Below are positions 1 to 11,611 of a DNA stretch of 64,000 nt, piece by piece. The stretch spans positions 62,001 to 126,000 of the forward strand of contig JBAMJV010000862.1 in NCBI GenBank assembly GCA_037951105.1, given 5' to 3'. Below the pieces are notes generated by a model. That model searched no databases. It had not been told where the DNA came from and saw only the letters and a list, made by a program, of their open reading frames with translations. Each line of letters begins with the position of its first letter. Position 1 is the stretch's first letter. Both the position numbers and the translations under genes were made by a program. The stretch comes from Echinarachnius parma. Taxonomy: Eukaryota; Echinodermata; Echinoidea; Clypeasteroida; Echinarachniidae.

Positions 1-168
1 TTGGTGAAAATTGAGATTGCATTAACTGCTCTCATTTCATAATGGCTAGGTCTGTATCAACTAAACTTTGCTGATACATATTTGTACATAGGCATAAGAC
101 ACAGACAAAGTTTCATGGTCAAAGTTGATTGGCTTCATATAATTATGACGTCATCAAATTTGCATAAC
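1..168. repeat. Terminal piece of a dispersed repeat, inverted copy at 11258-11422
   Basis: The first 168 bases reappear as a reverse complement at 11258-11422 with only scattered differences, including the stretches around 'tcataatggctagg' and 'gacgtcatcaaatttg'. The host TLR 3'-flank sequence resumes just after it at about 169-175, next to a short local duplication of 'caaatttgcataacatattt'. It therefore looks like the end of an element whose body lies before the window. The family is unknown. Confidence 0.6.
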
Positions 169-172
169 ATAT

Positions 173-488
173 TTAGCTATCAAATTTGCATAACATATTT
201 AGCTATTAATATGTATCATGTTCATGCTCTTTTGTAATTGACGTTTAAAGCGAAGAAATGAGAAAGTTGATTCACATTGCACTGTTATGCATTACAGGGT
301 TATGTACAGTCACTTTGCACGCAATGTACATACATTTATTTAACCTGGTAATATCAATACTAAATCATTTCATGCAAAAGAAGCGATAAGCAATTTGATT
401 AACAAATTGTGTAAATAAGTGAAATACTTATATAACATGTTTATTACTCGCTAATAACCTGTATATAACACACTGTTTGTATGTCTAT
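173..488 (+). repeat. TLR 3'-flank unit, copy 0 (first part)
   Basis: This non-coding stretch is paralogous to 61858-62168 (unit C), about 42540-42870 (unit B) and about 21700-22030 (unit A), each lying downstream of a TLR gene. Shared landmarks are 'catgctcttttgtaattgac', 'gttatgcattacagggttat' and 'gtaaataagtgaaatactta'. It marks the 3' flank of a TLR gene that should lie upstream of the window. It is interrupted at 488 by the 5.4-kb foldback element and resumes at 5872. Confidence 0.8.
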
Positions 489-514
489 CCCAGCTAGCCA
501 CCTGACGTCGTGCC

Positions 515-1372
515 ATCGTTGGGCCGATGTCATTTTCGTTGTAAGGGGACGTTGGGCCAACATGCGACATGCGACGTCACCGAGACGTTAAAATGTCCGC
601 CAGCCCAACATCAGCTCGGCGTCTTTTTTTAATGCTGGCCCAACGTCATTTAGCGATTTCGGCCCAACATCAATTATTGACAATGGCCCAATGTCAGTTC
701 TAACGTAGGCCCAACATCGATTCCTGACGTTGAGAGAACATCAAGTTTTGACGTCGGCCCGACGTTAAAATGTCCGCCAGCCTAACATTGTCCCAACATC
801 ATTTTGTGATGTCGGGCAAATGTCAATTTCCGACAATGGCCCAACACCGAATCCTGACATAGGACAGATATCAAATTCTGATGTGGGCTCGACGTTAAAA
901 TGTCCGCCAGCCCAACATCGTCACTACGTCATTTTGTGATATTGGCATAACGTCAATTTCCAACAATGGCCCAACATCAACTCATGACATTGGACCAACA
1001 TAACATTATGATGTCGGCTCGAGGTTAAAATGTCCGCTAGCCCAACATTGTCACGACATCATTCTGTGATGTTGGTCCAACGTCAATTTCCGCCAATGGC
1101 CCAATATCAAATCCTGACGTTGGGCCAACATCAAATTCTGACGTTGGCCCGACATTAAAATGTCCGCCAGCCCGACATTAGCCCAACGTTATTTTTTATT
1201 GTTGGCCCAACATCAAATCTTGACGTTGGCCCAACATCAAATCTTGACGTTCGCCCGACGTTTGAATGTCCGCTAACCCAACATTGGCCCAACGTCATTT
1301 TCTGATGCTGGACCAACATCAAAATTTGACAATGGCCCAATGTCAAATGGCCAACGTAGGACCAACATCAAA
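515..1372. repeat. Left arm of foldback element: short palindromic tandem repeats
   Basis: Degenerate repeats of about 24-26 bp built on 'gacgttggcccaacatcaaa', itself an imperfect palindrome. Every ~130 bp they are punctuated by the core 'ttaaaatgtccgccagccc'. The cleanest adjacent copies are at about 1200-1260. Open frames here are repeat artefacts. Confidence 0.8.
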
Positions 1373-1935
1373 AACGTAAAAAGAAATTAGAAAACATGCA
1401 CTGATTCCACATCCGATCCATGCATTTTGTTTAACCTTTACACACATTCATTCATAAATAAATCATAAATCATAATCATAATCATATTCTATAAATATCC
1501 TATTCCTATACCTATTGCCTACTCCTAAACCTATCATCCTATCGTCCTACAAACATAGGTCGCAATCGGTATACTATATATACACCTCTTCTTAGCATGT
1601 ATGTTTTGTAATAGTTAGTATTTGTAGAGCGTTGAATTTGAAATAATCCACCTTCAAATCATATTCATAACACTATTTAAGGTGTTATTTATATTCTTAT
1701 ATATCCTTCTAAATTATATACAGCAGCAAGGACATGACAAAAGTATATTTTTTAATATAAATAATTCCAAAAATCGAAAATTTTCATTTCACTTACGATC
1801 GCTTATAATCGATCATGAATTTCCCGATAGCAATACTTCTTTTTTTTTAACTTTTGAATTACTAATGTTTGTAATCGATTAAACGAAATTCAATTCAGTA
1901 TAGATTCTCAAAGCAAGTTAACAAAAATATAAGTA
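1373..1935. other. AT-rich central segment of the foldback element
   Basis: About 560 bases of non-repetitive AT-rich sequence between the left arm and the nested element, with short runs such as 'cataaatcataatcataatc'. No coding or RNA signal was recognised. Confidence 0.5.
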
Positions 1936-4080
1936 CCCAGCTAGCTAACTGACGTCGGACCGGTGTCGGCAGGTCTTCGGCAAGATCGCGGTTGGCAAAC
2001 AGACGTCGCGCCAACATTACGCCAACGTCGAATTTAAGTTGGAGGTTTTGGAAATGAAATAAGTCGGAAAATGGTTGTAGTTGAATATCGTGCCGATGTC
2101 ATTAAGTTGACGAAAAAAATACGTCTCAAATAAAACGTCGCGCTAAAATCGCACCAATGCCGAAACTGGTACCAATTTAAGAGCTTGATAGAGGGTTGTA
2201 ATATTAATGTTGGGCCGATGTCAATAAACCAACATGAATATGACATCTCAAATATGACGTTGGGCCAATGTTGTACCGATGTCGGAATATATCATTTTAA
2301 GAGGTCGGTAAATGGTTGAATGTGGAATTGATGTCGGACGGATGTTATTAATTGGACATCAATATGACATCACAAATATGACGTCAAGCCGATATCGCGC
2401 CGATGTCAGAATTGGCAGCAATGACACGAGTCGGCAAATAGTCATGAAATCGATGTTCAGCCGATGTCAATATTCTGACATGAATATGTCATCTCCAATA
2501 TGACGTCGGGATAATTTCGCGCCGATGTTGGAACTGGTAGCAATTAAAGAGGTCGGTAAATGGTTGTAACATTGATGTCGGACCAATGAGTTTTATTGGA
2601 CATCCATATGACATCTCAATTATGACGTCAAAGCGATATCCTGCCGATGTCATAAATGGCACCAATGAAACTAATCATTAAATAGTCATTAAATGGATGT
2701 TGTGCCGTTGTCAATAATTCGACATGAATATGACATCTCAAATATAAAATCGGCCTTCTATCGCCCCGATGTTGGAACTGGTAGTAATTTAAGAGGTCGG
2801 TAAAATGCTGTGAAATTGATGTCGGGTCACAGTTATTAATTAGACATAAATATGACATCCAAAATATGACTTTGGGCCTATACCGCACAGATGTCGGAAC
2901 TTTACGAAATTTTAAAGGTGGGTAAAAGGTTGTGAAATAGATGTCGGGCGGATGTCATTACTCCTACATAAATATGACATCTCTACTATGACGTCAGTCC
3001 GATATTGTGATGATGTTGTATCTGGTAGCAATTTAAGAGGTCGGTACATGGTTGTGAAATTGATGTCTGGCCAATGTTATTAATTGGACCTCAATATGAC
3101 ATCTCTATAATGATGACGCCAAAGCGATATCCTGCCGATGTCAGAACTGACAGCAATTAAACAAGTCGGCAAATGGTCATTAAACTGATGTTGTGCCGAT
3201 GTCATTAATCCGACATGAATAAGAGATCTCAAATATGACGTTGGGTCAATGTTGTACCGATGTCGGAACTGGCGACCATTTGCCGGCTTGTTTCATTGCT
3301 GCCAGTTCTGACATCGGCAGGATATCGCTATGGCGTCATCATTGAGATGTCATATTCATGTCTAATCATTGACTTCGGCACAACATCAATTAAATGACCA
3401 TTTGCCGAGTTGTTTCATTGCTGCCAGTTCTTACATCAGCCTGACATATGTATCACATTCATGTCTAATTAATAACATCGGACCGATATCAATTTTACTA
3501 CCATTTACCGACCTCCTTAATTGCTATCTTTTCCGACATCGGCGCGATATTAGCCCGACGTCATATTGGAGATGGCATATTCATGTCCGACTATTGACAT
3601 CGGCGCAACATCACTTTTATGATCATTTGCCGACTTGTTTCATTGCTGTCAGTTCTGACATCGGCAGGATATCGCATTGACGTCATCATTGAGATGTCAT
3701 ATTCATGTCGGATCATTGACATCGGCTCAACATCAACTTAATGACTATTAGCCGACTTGATTCACTGCTGCCCATTCTGACGTCGTAGGATTTCGGTTTG
3801 ACGTACAAATTGAGATGTCCTATTCTTGTCTCATTACTAACATTGTCCCGACATTAATTTCACAACCATGACTGACCACTGACTGAATAATTGATGTTGG
3901 GTCGAAATCGCAAAATGACGTTTGGCCAGCATTAAAAAAACAAAAACGCCGCGCTGATGTTGGGCTGGCGGACATTTTTACGTCGCGGCGACGTCGGATT
4001 TTTAATGTAGGCCCAACGTCTTCTTAAAACGACTTTTTACATTGGCCCAATGTTGGCACAACGTCAGGTGGCTAGCTGGG
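1936..4080. mobile_element. Nested foldback-like element with TA target duplication
   Basis: The left end reads CCCAGCTAGCTAACTGACGT and the right end is the complement of CCCAGCTAGCCACCTGACGT. TA lies on both sides (1934-1935 and 4081-4082). The inner repeats have a period of 244 bp: 'ctggtag' falls at 2534, 2778 and 3022. They switch orientation near 3265, which gives an internal hairpin axis. The right ~195 bases (3885-4080) are an inverted homologue of the outer element's left end (489-690), so the two belong to one family. The boundaries rest on terminal motifs rather than an empty site, so nesting is likely but not proved. Confidence 0.65.
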
Positions 4081-4419
4081 TAGCAACCTCTTAAATTGAT
4101 ACCAGTCCCAACATCGGCGCTATATTAGGTCTTATTAGGTCTTATTGGAGATGTCATATTAATGACATTGGGCCATTGTCAAATTATGATGTTGGTCCAG
4201 CATCAAACGTCGGGCGAACGTCAAGATTTGATGTTGGGCCAACAATAAAAAATAACGTTGGGCTAATGTCGGGCTGTCGGACATTGTAATGTCGGGCCAA
4301 CGTCAGAATTTGATGTTGGCCCAACGTCAGGATTTGATTTTGGGCCATTGGCGGAAATTGACATTGGGCCAACATCACAGAATGATGTTGTGACAATGTT
4401 GGGCTAGTGGACATTTTAA

Positions 4420-5820
4420 CCTCGCGCCCATATCATAATGTTATGTTGGTCCAATGTAATGAGTTGATGTTGGGCCATTGTCAGAAATTGACGTATCACA
4501 AAATGACGTGGTGACGATGTTGGGCTGGCGGACATTTTAACGTCGAGCCCACATCAGAATTTGATATCTGTCCTATGTCAGGATTTGGTGTTGGGCCATT
4601 GTCGGAAATTGACATTTGCCCGACATCACAAAATGATGTTGGGACAATGTTAGGCTAGCGGACATTTTAACCTCGCGCCCACATCATAATGTTATGTTGG
4701 TCCAATGTCATGAGTTGATGTTGGGCCATTGTCAGAAATTGACGTATCACAAAATGACGTGGTGACGATGTTGGGCTAGCGGACATTTTAACGTCGAGCC
4801 CACATCAGAATTTGATATCTGTCCTATGTCAGGATTTGGTGTTGGGCCATTGTCGAAAATTGACATTTGCCCGACATCACAAAATGATGTTGGGACAATG
4901 TTAGGCTAGCGGACATTTTAACCTCGCGCCCACATCATAATGTTATGTTGGTCCAGTGTCATGAGTTAATGTTGGGCCATTGTCAGAAATTGACGTATCA
5001 CAAAATGACGTGGTGACGATGTTGGGCTGGCGGACATTTTAACGTCGAGCCCACATCAGAATTTGATATCTGTCCTATGTCAGGATTTGGTGTTGGGCCA
5101 TTGTCGGAAATTGACATTTGCCCGACATCACAAAATGATGTTGGGACAATGTTAGGCTAGCGGACATTTTAACCTCGCGCCCACATCATAATGTTATGTT
5201 GGTCCAGTGTCATGAGTTGATGTTGGGCCATTGTCAGAAATTGACGTATCACAAAATGACGTGGTGACGATGTTGGGCTGGCGGACATTTTAACGTCGAG
5301 CCCACATCAGAATTTGATATCTGTCCTATGTCAGGATTTGGTGTTGGGCCATTGTCGGAAATTGACATTTGCCCGACATCACAAAATGATGTTGGGACAA
5401 TGTTAGGCTAGCGGACATTTTAACCTCGCGCCCACATCATAATGTTATGTTGGTCCAATGTCATGAGTTGATGTTGGACCATTGTCAGAAATTGACGTAT
5501 CACAAAATGACGTGGTGACGATGTTGGGCTGGCGGACATTTTAACGTCGAGCCCACATCAGAATTTGATATCTGTCCTATGTCAGGAATTGGTGTTGGGC
5601 CATTGTCGGAAATTGACATTTGCCCGACATCACAAAATGATGTTGGGACAATGTTAGGCTAGCGGACATTTTAACCTCGCGCCCACATCATAATGTTATG
5701 TTGGTCCAATGTCATGAGTTGATGTTGGGCCATTGTCAGAAATTGACGTATCACAAAATGACGTGGTTACGATGTTGGGCTGGCGGACATTTTAACCTCG
5801 AGCCAACCGCGATAAGCCGA
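4420..5820. repeat. 251-bp tandem array in the right arm of the foldback element
   Basis: The landmark 'gacgtggtgacgatgttggg' recurs at 4505, 4756, 5007, 5258, 5509 and (one base changed) 5760. That is an exact 251-bp spacing six times. Copies differ by only a few bases, so the array expanded recently or is kept uniform by unequal exchange. Each unit contains two cores complementary to the left-arm core. Confidence 0.92.
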
Positions 5821-5871
5821 CATCCGGCCAACAACTTATGACATCGGCACGACGTCAGGTGGCTAGCTGGG

Positions 5872-5917
5872 ATGTTAGAGATTATTGTCAACCAAAAGTG
5901 GGCAAGATTATTGCTGA
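5872..5917 (+). repeat. TLR 3'-flank unit, copy 0 (continuation after foldback)
   Basis: Matches 62168-62213 ('gttagagattattgtcaacc', 'gtgggcaagattattg') and continues the flank broken at 488. It ends abruptly where an antisense TLR fragment begins. Confidence 0.75.
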
Positions 5918-6350
5918 TACATATTACTTTCCCAAGTGGTATTATGTGGATTCAAATGGACTAATCGGTTATCCCACAATATCAATGCTTGTAAACGAGA
6001 CATTCCTCGGAAATATTCTGGTTCGATTTCTTTGATGGTATTACCGGTTAATATCAACTCAAGACACTCTAACCCAGATAATACGTTTTTATGGAGCGAG
6101 AGATCCCCACTGCTGTCTATGGTTAGTTGGATAAATGGGTAATCATATAAAGGTCTGAATCCTCCAACTGGAATGCCATCACGCAACTCTATGTGTGTAA
6201 AAATGGAGCGTGCTAATAGTTGACCTTGCAACACCACTTGTGAGGTTTAAAAACATCGATGCAGTTGGAACGAATTGCCTCCCTAGCAGAAGTGTGTGGA
6301 CAGGCAATGAAGCTATTGTGTCTTCCGAAATGTAACTGATCGGGTTCAAT
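5918..6350 (-). pseudogene. TLR ectodomain relic (leucine-rich repeat segment only), antisense
   Basis: Read on the minus strand this is clearly part of a TLR ectodomain like A-C: 'ISEDTIASLP', 'TASMFLNLTSGVARS', 'LRDGIPVGGFRPLYDYP', 'IDSSGDLSLHKNVLSG' and 'EIEPEYFRGMSRL', ending at 'NPHNTTWESNM'. One extra base near 'ctccatttttacacac' shifts the frame between 'GVARSTIST' and 'ELRDGIP'. There is no signal peptide, LRRCT, membrane segment or TIR. It covers about residues 240-370 of the full receptor and cannot make one. Its left edge abuts host flank and its right edge abuts the 4.6-kb inverted-repeat element. Its boundaries nearly match those of the relic at 32873-33271. Confidence 0.88.
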
Positions 6351-6545
6351 ATCACTCTTTAGTTTGCAATAAGTAGAATTTCAAAAGGTCATCATATGAG
6401 GGCGCTATTTACTAAATTTTGATAAAAACATACAAAATCCTATAAATTCTGATAATAATGGGGTTTTTTCTCGATCTGTCTGCTTTGTATAGACAACTTG
6501 ATATTTTGTTTGCATTATTATGCAAGTTTTCTTTTCCTAGAATGA

Positions 6546-7765
6546 AATTTAAGACTGTTATGTTGTATATTATATGTTTTAGGCCTTAAATTAGGCATAA
6601 CTCCGTCTAAATTTTACCTTAAAAGTGGAATAGGGATTGCATTGCGCTACATACAAACAATTCCAGATTATTAATTTAATAGTAATCCTATGATGCTATT
6701 TATCTAGTCCTTAGTGAGATTTTCGATAGCATTTTTACTCCAATATCAAGTTAAGATAAATGTTTGGGGAAAATTCTATTCAGAAACTTGTTTTTCAATA
6801 TTTGTATTATTTTTCTGTTTGGCATGTCATTTCTTTTCAGAGAAGAGAAAAAAAATTAACACCTCTTGTCTGCAGTTCATTATTTGATACCTACCCTACA
6901 AAAGTGACAGAAACGTCATGTGATAACTAGATGAGTACACACACATGCATGCCTTTATGATTACCATGGTGACAGAAACTGGTGAATTAATTAAATAAAA
7001 TTAAAGTTAACGTCCACATTGAAATATGTTTTAGATCATGAAAAGTTGTCTAGAATTTAGAGGCACATGCATGGGAACGTATGTGTGTGTAGAACTGTTA
7101 AACTCCTTTTGCAACATTTGCGCTCTTATTTTGTTACCAAAATCAACGTACAATGTCAATATTCATAATAAACGGGATACTAAGTACATTCCATTAATCA
7201 CTGACACCTCACATATGGTCTGCTAGCATGACGGCCTGTGAAAGCATGGCTGTGGCAATAGCTGATGTCAGTTAGATCCCATCTTTCATGATTGTTTTTC
7301 TTCACTATGAATAAAGGTGACAAATAATGTATATACATCAAATTTCATCATGGAACCTGAGCATTACACCGTCTGTCTCATATACTAGCTGTAGTGATCA
7401 GATATAATGCCAACATATCACTATCTTTACGCCAGGAAATTATGACAAAGAATGATACGAAAATTAAGCATCTACCTTCTAGCTGCGCCACATCTTTAAG
7501 CTTTTGAAGCTCTTGATCCTAAACCAGCAGCTGCCTAGGCATATGAAACCGTAAGCCACTGGCTCATGCTTAACATGTAAATGAGGTTACAATTGATTTC
7601 ACTTAACCAAACTGCTGAAACAATTGTAATTTTTGCTGAAGACCTTTGAATTGTAGTCAAGAGCACAAGAACACAACACAGTCATTATCTCTGATATTAA
7701 TATCACACTCACTACAATCCTAAACATACACCAACTAAATGTAAATCTTACCACGACAAAATTTA
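6546..7765. other. Unassigned interior of the 4.6-kb element
   Basis: AT-rich sequence with no convincing gene. Short open frames have no recognisable domains or codon structure. Confidence 0.4.
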
Positions 7766-7829
7766 CATGTGTGGACAACTCTGGGAGGACACTTTCCCTG
7801 TCGCGGAACGGCATCCATCAGAACATGCA

Positions 7830-9410
7830 AGCTCCAGAAAAAGACCCATCAGCAACAAAGCGTTTAATAGACCACTTCTTTGCCACACCTTCAAGCTGTT
7901 CAAGCGACTAATTCTGACCCGCTTATGTGCAGTTGTAGAACCATCTCTGATGAAGGAACAGGCAGGATTCCGGCCTGGGAGGTCTTGCACAAGACAACTG
8001 CTTAACTATTATAGAAGATGGTTTCCAGTAAGTGTCTTGTGTTTGTAGATCTCTCAACAGCTTATGCTACTGTCAACCACCACAGGCTCTACACAAAATA
8101 CTGAATGTGAACAACATGCACCTGACCAAAATGGTCATGACCCTGATTGAAAACTTCTTGGTTGAGCTGTTTGGAAGGAAGAGTCGTTGGCCCAGGCAGA
8201 AGAATGGCCTCCCCAAGGAAGCATTCTGGCCCAACTCTGTTCAGCATTCATGGGCGTAGATCTGTCATTGATACTTATTCATTGAGAGGGGGGATGATCT
8301 ATTGATTCATCCCTCCCTGATGAATATGTATTACGTAAGTATCTACGCCCATGTCAACATCTATGTTAACGATCAACCTATATCTACCCTGAGACCAGGA
8401 GTTTCATATGTGCAGACGACAGTATCACAACCCAAAGTGATGACTTCCCTAAGGCAGAAGCCACCTTGTATGAGGGACTTACCAACCTATCCTTGTACTA
8501 CAAAGAGAATCATCTGAAGTCTAATTCAACTAAATCTGAAATATGCGCCTTTCATCTAAAAAAAACATGCATGCAAACAAGAAACTGAAGATCACTTGGA
8601 ATGGAACTAGACTTGGACACTGTGATATTCCTCTCTACATATCTAGGGGTGACCTTAGATAGATCTTTCAAAAGGCCTATATCACCAAGCTCAAGGGGAA
8701 GGTCAGCTCCAGGAATGCCTTTCTTGGCAAACCGAGCACATCAAACATGTCCTCGTGGAGTGCAATCCCGACAACAATCAGATCTCTCTTATACTATGTT
8801 GCAGAGTATGCCTGCACGGATGTGAGAAAGCTCAGCACATGCAACGAAGAACAAAAGCTTACGTTATATCACATGATGTATGAGACGAACGAGGACTGAT
8901 AACATATATGATCTCTGGCATCGCACCCCCTGAAATAAAGAGGGCTGCTGATAACCAGAAGGAACGACTGAGACAAACAGAGGACGAAGGACACCCACTG
9001 CATTGCCACCCACTGCATCCTTGGCCCACTAAGTCACGGAAAGCTTCCTTTCACGCGCGTCTTCAAGAAGGCTCAAACTCTGGGAAGACAGATTGAGCTT
9101 TAGGACATGCCAATATAGTGTATGCCTATGGTGCCATCAGAGAAATTGTCAGCATGATTCAACCAACCCTTGATGACTTTGCGTAGCCTGAATAGGCTTT
9201 GTCAGGCGTGGGAAGATGCAAACCAACATGTTGAACTGGGGATATATCGAAGGTGCAGCAGAATGCGAGTGCGGTCAAGCCCCTCAGATCATGGACCACC
9301 TGCTTAATTGTGATCTGGTACATTGAATGTGCACAATCAAAGATCTGACAGAGGCAAACGACGTAGCGCTCAGATTTTCCCGATATTGGCAGGAATTTGT
9401 GTGATGATAC
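7830..9410 (+). mobile_element. Degenerate non-LTR retrotransposon ORF2 fragment (reverse transcriptase to C-terminus)
   Basis: Reverse-transcriptase motifs appear in order but in changing frames. 'LLCHTFKLFKRLILTRL' and 'EQAGFRPGRSCT' lie at 7880-8000 and 'FLVELFGRKS' at 8150-8190. The catalytic-site remnant 'CADDSITTQSDD' is near 8410 and 'YKENHLKSNSTKSEICAF' at 8500-8555. 'LGVTLDRSFKRPIS' is near 8650. A Cys-rich tail, 'CECGQAPQIMDHLLNC', lies near 9255-9315. The order and spacing fit the Jockey/CR1 group of LINEs. The endonuclease is absent and several frame changes are visible, so this is an inactive insert inside the 4.6-kb element. Confidence 0.75.
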
Positions 9411-10721
9411 GAAATAATGCATGAAACAAGCTCCAAACTGCTATTTAAGGTGAGGGTATAAAAAAAAAAAACAACCGATAATCTCCTTTGAAAACAAACA
9501 GTTTATCAATCTGCAGCAGAGAATGCATTCGCTGTACGCGTGCGGGAGAGATTATATCATGTAGAAAGGGTAGACTTATCTAACAGTTGTCCATCGCCAA
9601 CAATTATCGAGGCAGAGCTCTGAAAAGCGGCCTTGCTTTGTTTGGATGAAAAGAGACTTATAGGAGCGGCGATTGGCCTTTTCAAAATAAAAATGGGAAC
9701 CTTAGCGTCGATCTGCCTTTTTTTCATGAAAGATGGGACCCTTAGGAGCGGCCGGATCGGCTGTAAAACAGGGGTCTTTGAAGCGACACATACCCGTATC
9801 GCAAATACTGTATACACGAGTACCAACCCCCCCCCCCCCCCCCCCCCACCCCCCGCCCCCTTGGGGTCATTGATGACGATGGTTGACCATGGTTTATTGA
9901 CGTTTGTTATCGACATGTCCACATTGATCTTTGTAGCTTATTTTATGCCATGGATATCTCCTAAGGAAAATACATTTAAAAGGATAAAAAGTCCAACAGA
10001 TATGTGTCGTTTAAGCTTAAAAGCATGTATGCTCTGCCGCCGTTTACCACACAGTGGATAAAACAGCGAATCGATATCAACAATGTTGCCATAGTGGCTT
10101 TTCAGGCCGTGATCCTTCCAGATCATTTAGGGTTCTCATGAAGGCCAAATTATATTGAACGGTTACAACTTCATCTTTACCATTTCTATGTGTCAATGAC
10201 TAATGGAATGTCTCCACTTAATTGCTCTAAATAAACTTTGATGTAAAATCATGTTTGATGAATATGAATATGAATAGTATGCTTCATCTTTATTACAGAA
10301 AAAGAGTTGCAGCAAATACAAAACAATGCTGTACACACAGACTTCCCCTGTGCCTATAGGTTTTGTAAACTCTCTGTAACAACAAACTTATAATGTTCAT
10401 CCTTGATAATGAGACGTACTATGCTGTTGCCTTTTCTAAAAAGGCCGGGTGGTCCAGGCAAAAAAGTAATAGAATTAATGTTTTTTTTCTGTTTTAATCT
10501 GACTAGATGTATAATAGCTATTTTGTGTTTGTTATGTTTATATTTGATATTCGTAAATGTATTCAGATAGAAACAACTTACTCAGTGCTAGATTAACAGG
10601 GCTGAACAAATGGTACATAAAAACATATGTATCGCAATGTATTTCTAATTTCACTTTCAATGTCACATTCAGACAGTTATAAACTATTATACATACATAT
10701 CCTTGGAGGTATGAACTTGCA
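9411..10721. other. Unassigned interior of the 4.6-kb element, right half
   Basis: Contains a C21 run (9827-9847) followed by further C-rich sequence, then AT-rich DNA. Apparent reading frames span the homopolymer and are low complexity. No gene recognised. Confidence 0.4.
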
Positions 10722-10914
10722 TAAACTTGCATACTGTACTAATGAAACAAAATGCGAACTAAAAATCAAGTTGTCTATAAAAATCAGACATATAGAGAAA
10801 AAAGCCTCATTATATCGGAATCTATGGGATTTTGTATGTTTTTAATCGAATGTTAGTAAATAGCGCCCTCATATGATGACCTTTTGAAATTCTAATTATT
10901 GCAAACTAAAGAGC

Positions 10915-11257
10915 CCTACTAGGTTTATATATGTGCCAAATATGAGAGTGATTGGTCCTCAAATAAAGAAATAATACAGGAAGCAATATGTATTTACTTG
11001 GGCCCTACACAACATGGCCATCATATTCCTTAAAACTGCATATGACGCATGGTGATTACGTAATAAAAAACGTAATTTTGGTGCATTATATTCAAAGGAT
11101 AACACCATTTCTGATATTAGTATACTTTTAGAAATAGACAACATAAGTTTAAGCTCATTATCATCATTTTCATGGTGAAAAAAATAAACTGTACTAAAAC
11201 TACTAATGAACATTGTTTTTTTACCGTTTTTTCAAGGAAATTCGTATGATTTTTCAT
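10915..11257. other. Unassigned AT-rich spacer
   Basis: About 340 bases between the 4.6-kb element and the inverted repeat copy. No coding, RNA or repeat signal was recognised. Confidence 0.4.
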
Positions 11258-11422
11258 ATGCAAATTTGATGACGTCATAATTATATGAAGCCAATCAAAT
11301 TTGACCACTAAACTTTGTCTGTGTCTTATGCCTATGTAAACATATGTATCAGCACAGTTTAGTTGATACAGATCTAGCCATTATGAAATGAGAGCAGTTA
11401 ATGCAATCTCAACTTTCACCAA
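11258..11422. repeat. Inverted copy of the window's first 168 bases
   Basis: Reverse-complement match to 1-168, ending 'caactttcaccaa'. With that copy it may bracket or delimit related elements. The following ~190 bases (11423-11611) up to the resumed TLR flank are unassigned and contain a G9 run. Confidence 0.6.
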
Positions 11423-11611
11423 CCCTAAGAAATGCAGCAAAAAAGGAAAAAGTGCTATTTTTACATACCTTCAAAAAAGTAGTACAAAAACATAGTGCAA
11501 ATGAGTTTTTTTCTTGGGAACATTTTGTTTCTAACATAAGACATATCAATGGACAAAATGACACCCAAGTCGGAGGATCATAGGGGGGGGGTCACCGGTA
11601 GACCCCTCTGG

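Larger units (their letters stand above)
489..5871. mobile_element. Foldback-like DNA transposon with perfect 26-bp terminal inverted repeats
   Basis: The element starts CCCAGCTAGCCACCTGACGT and ends with the exact reverse complement; the match runs 26 bases (489-514 against 5846-5871). It is flanked by AT on both sides (487-488 and 5872-5873). The paralogous unit at 62161-62180 reads straight through as 'atgtctatgttagagatt', so the insertion and its 2-bp duplication are directly visible. Both arms are made of short repeats in opposite orientation, sharing the core 'aaatgtccgccagcccaac' and its complement, so the whole could fold into a hairpin. No transposase-like reading frame is present, so it is probably non-autonomous. 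A second element with related ends is nested at 1936-4080. The architecture resembles the sea urchin TU foldback family, but the superfamily is not resolved. Confidence 0.85.
6355..10914. mobile_element. 4.6-kb element with ~190-bp terminal inverted repeats
   Basis: Bases 6355-6545 ('ctctttagtttgcaataagt...') match the reverse complement of about 10722-10914 over some 190 bp with roughly 85% agreement by eye. The match includes 'catatgagggcgctatttac' and 'tagacaacttgat'. This length of inverted end suggests a DNA transposon. The interior holds a degenerate LINE reverse transcriptase and a poly-C tract, with no recognisable transposase. The target duplication could not be identified. Confidence 0.65.

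Noticed and set aside
4420-5820. CRISPR-like array
   Set aside because: Units are contiguous 251-bp tandem copies without unique spacers, in animal DNA inside a transposon arm.
489-5871. Helitron
   Set aside because: Helitrons lack terminal inverted repeats and target duplications. This element has perfect 26-bp inverted ends and a 2-bp duplication.
9557-10061. Overlapping ~120-140-codon frames on both strands across the poly-C run
   Set aside because: The frames depend on a homopolymer and contain glycine or proline runs. No domain is recognisable.
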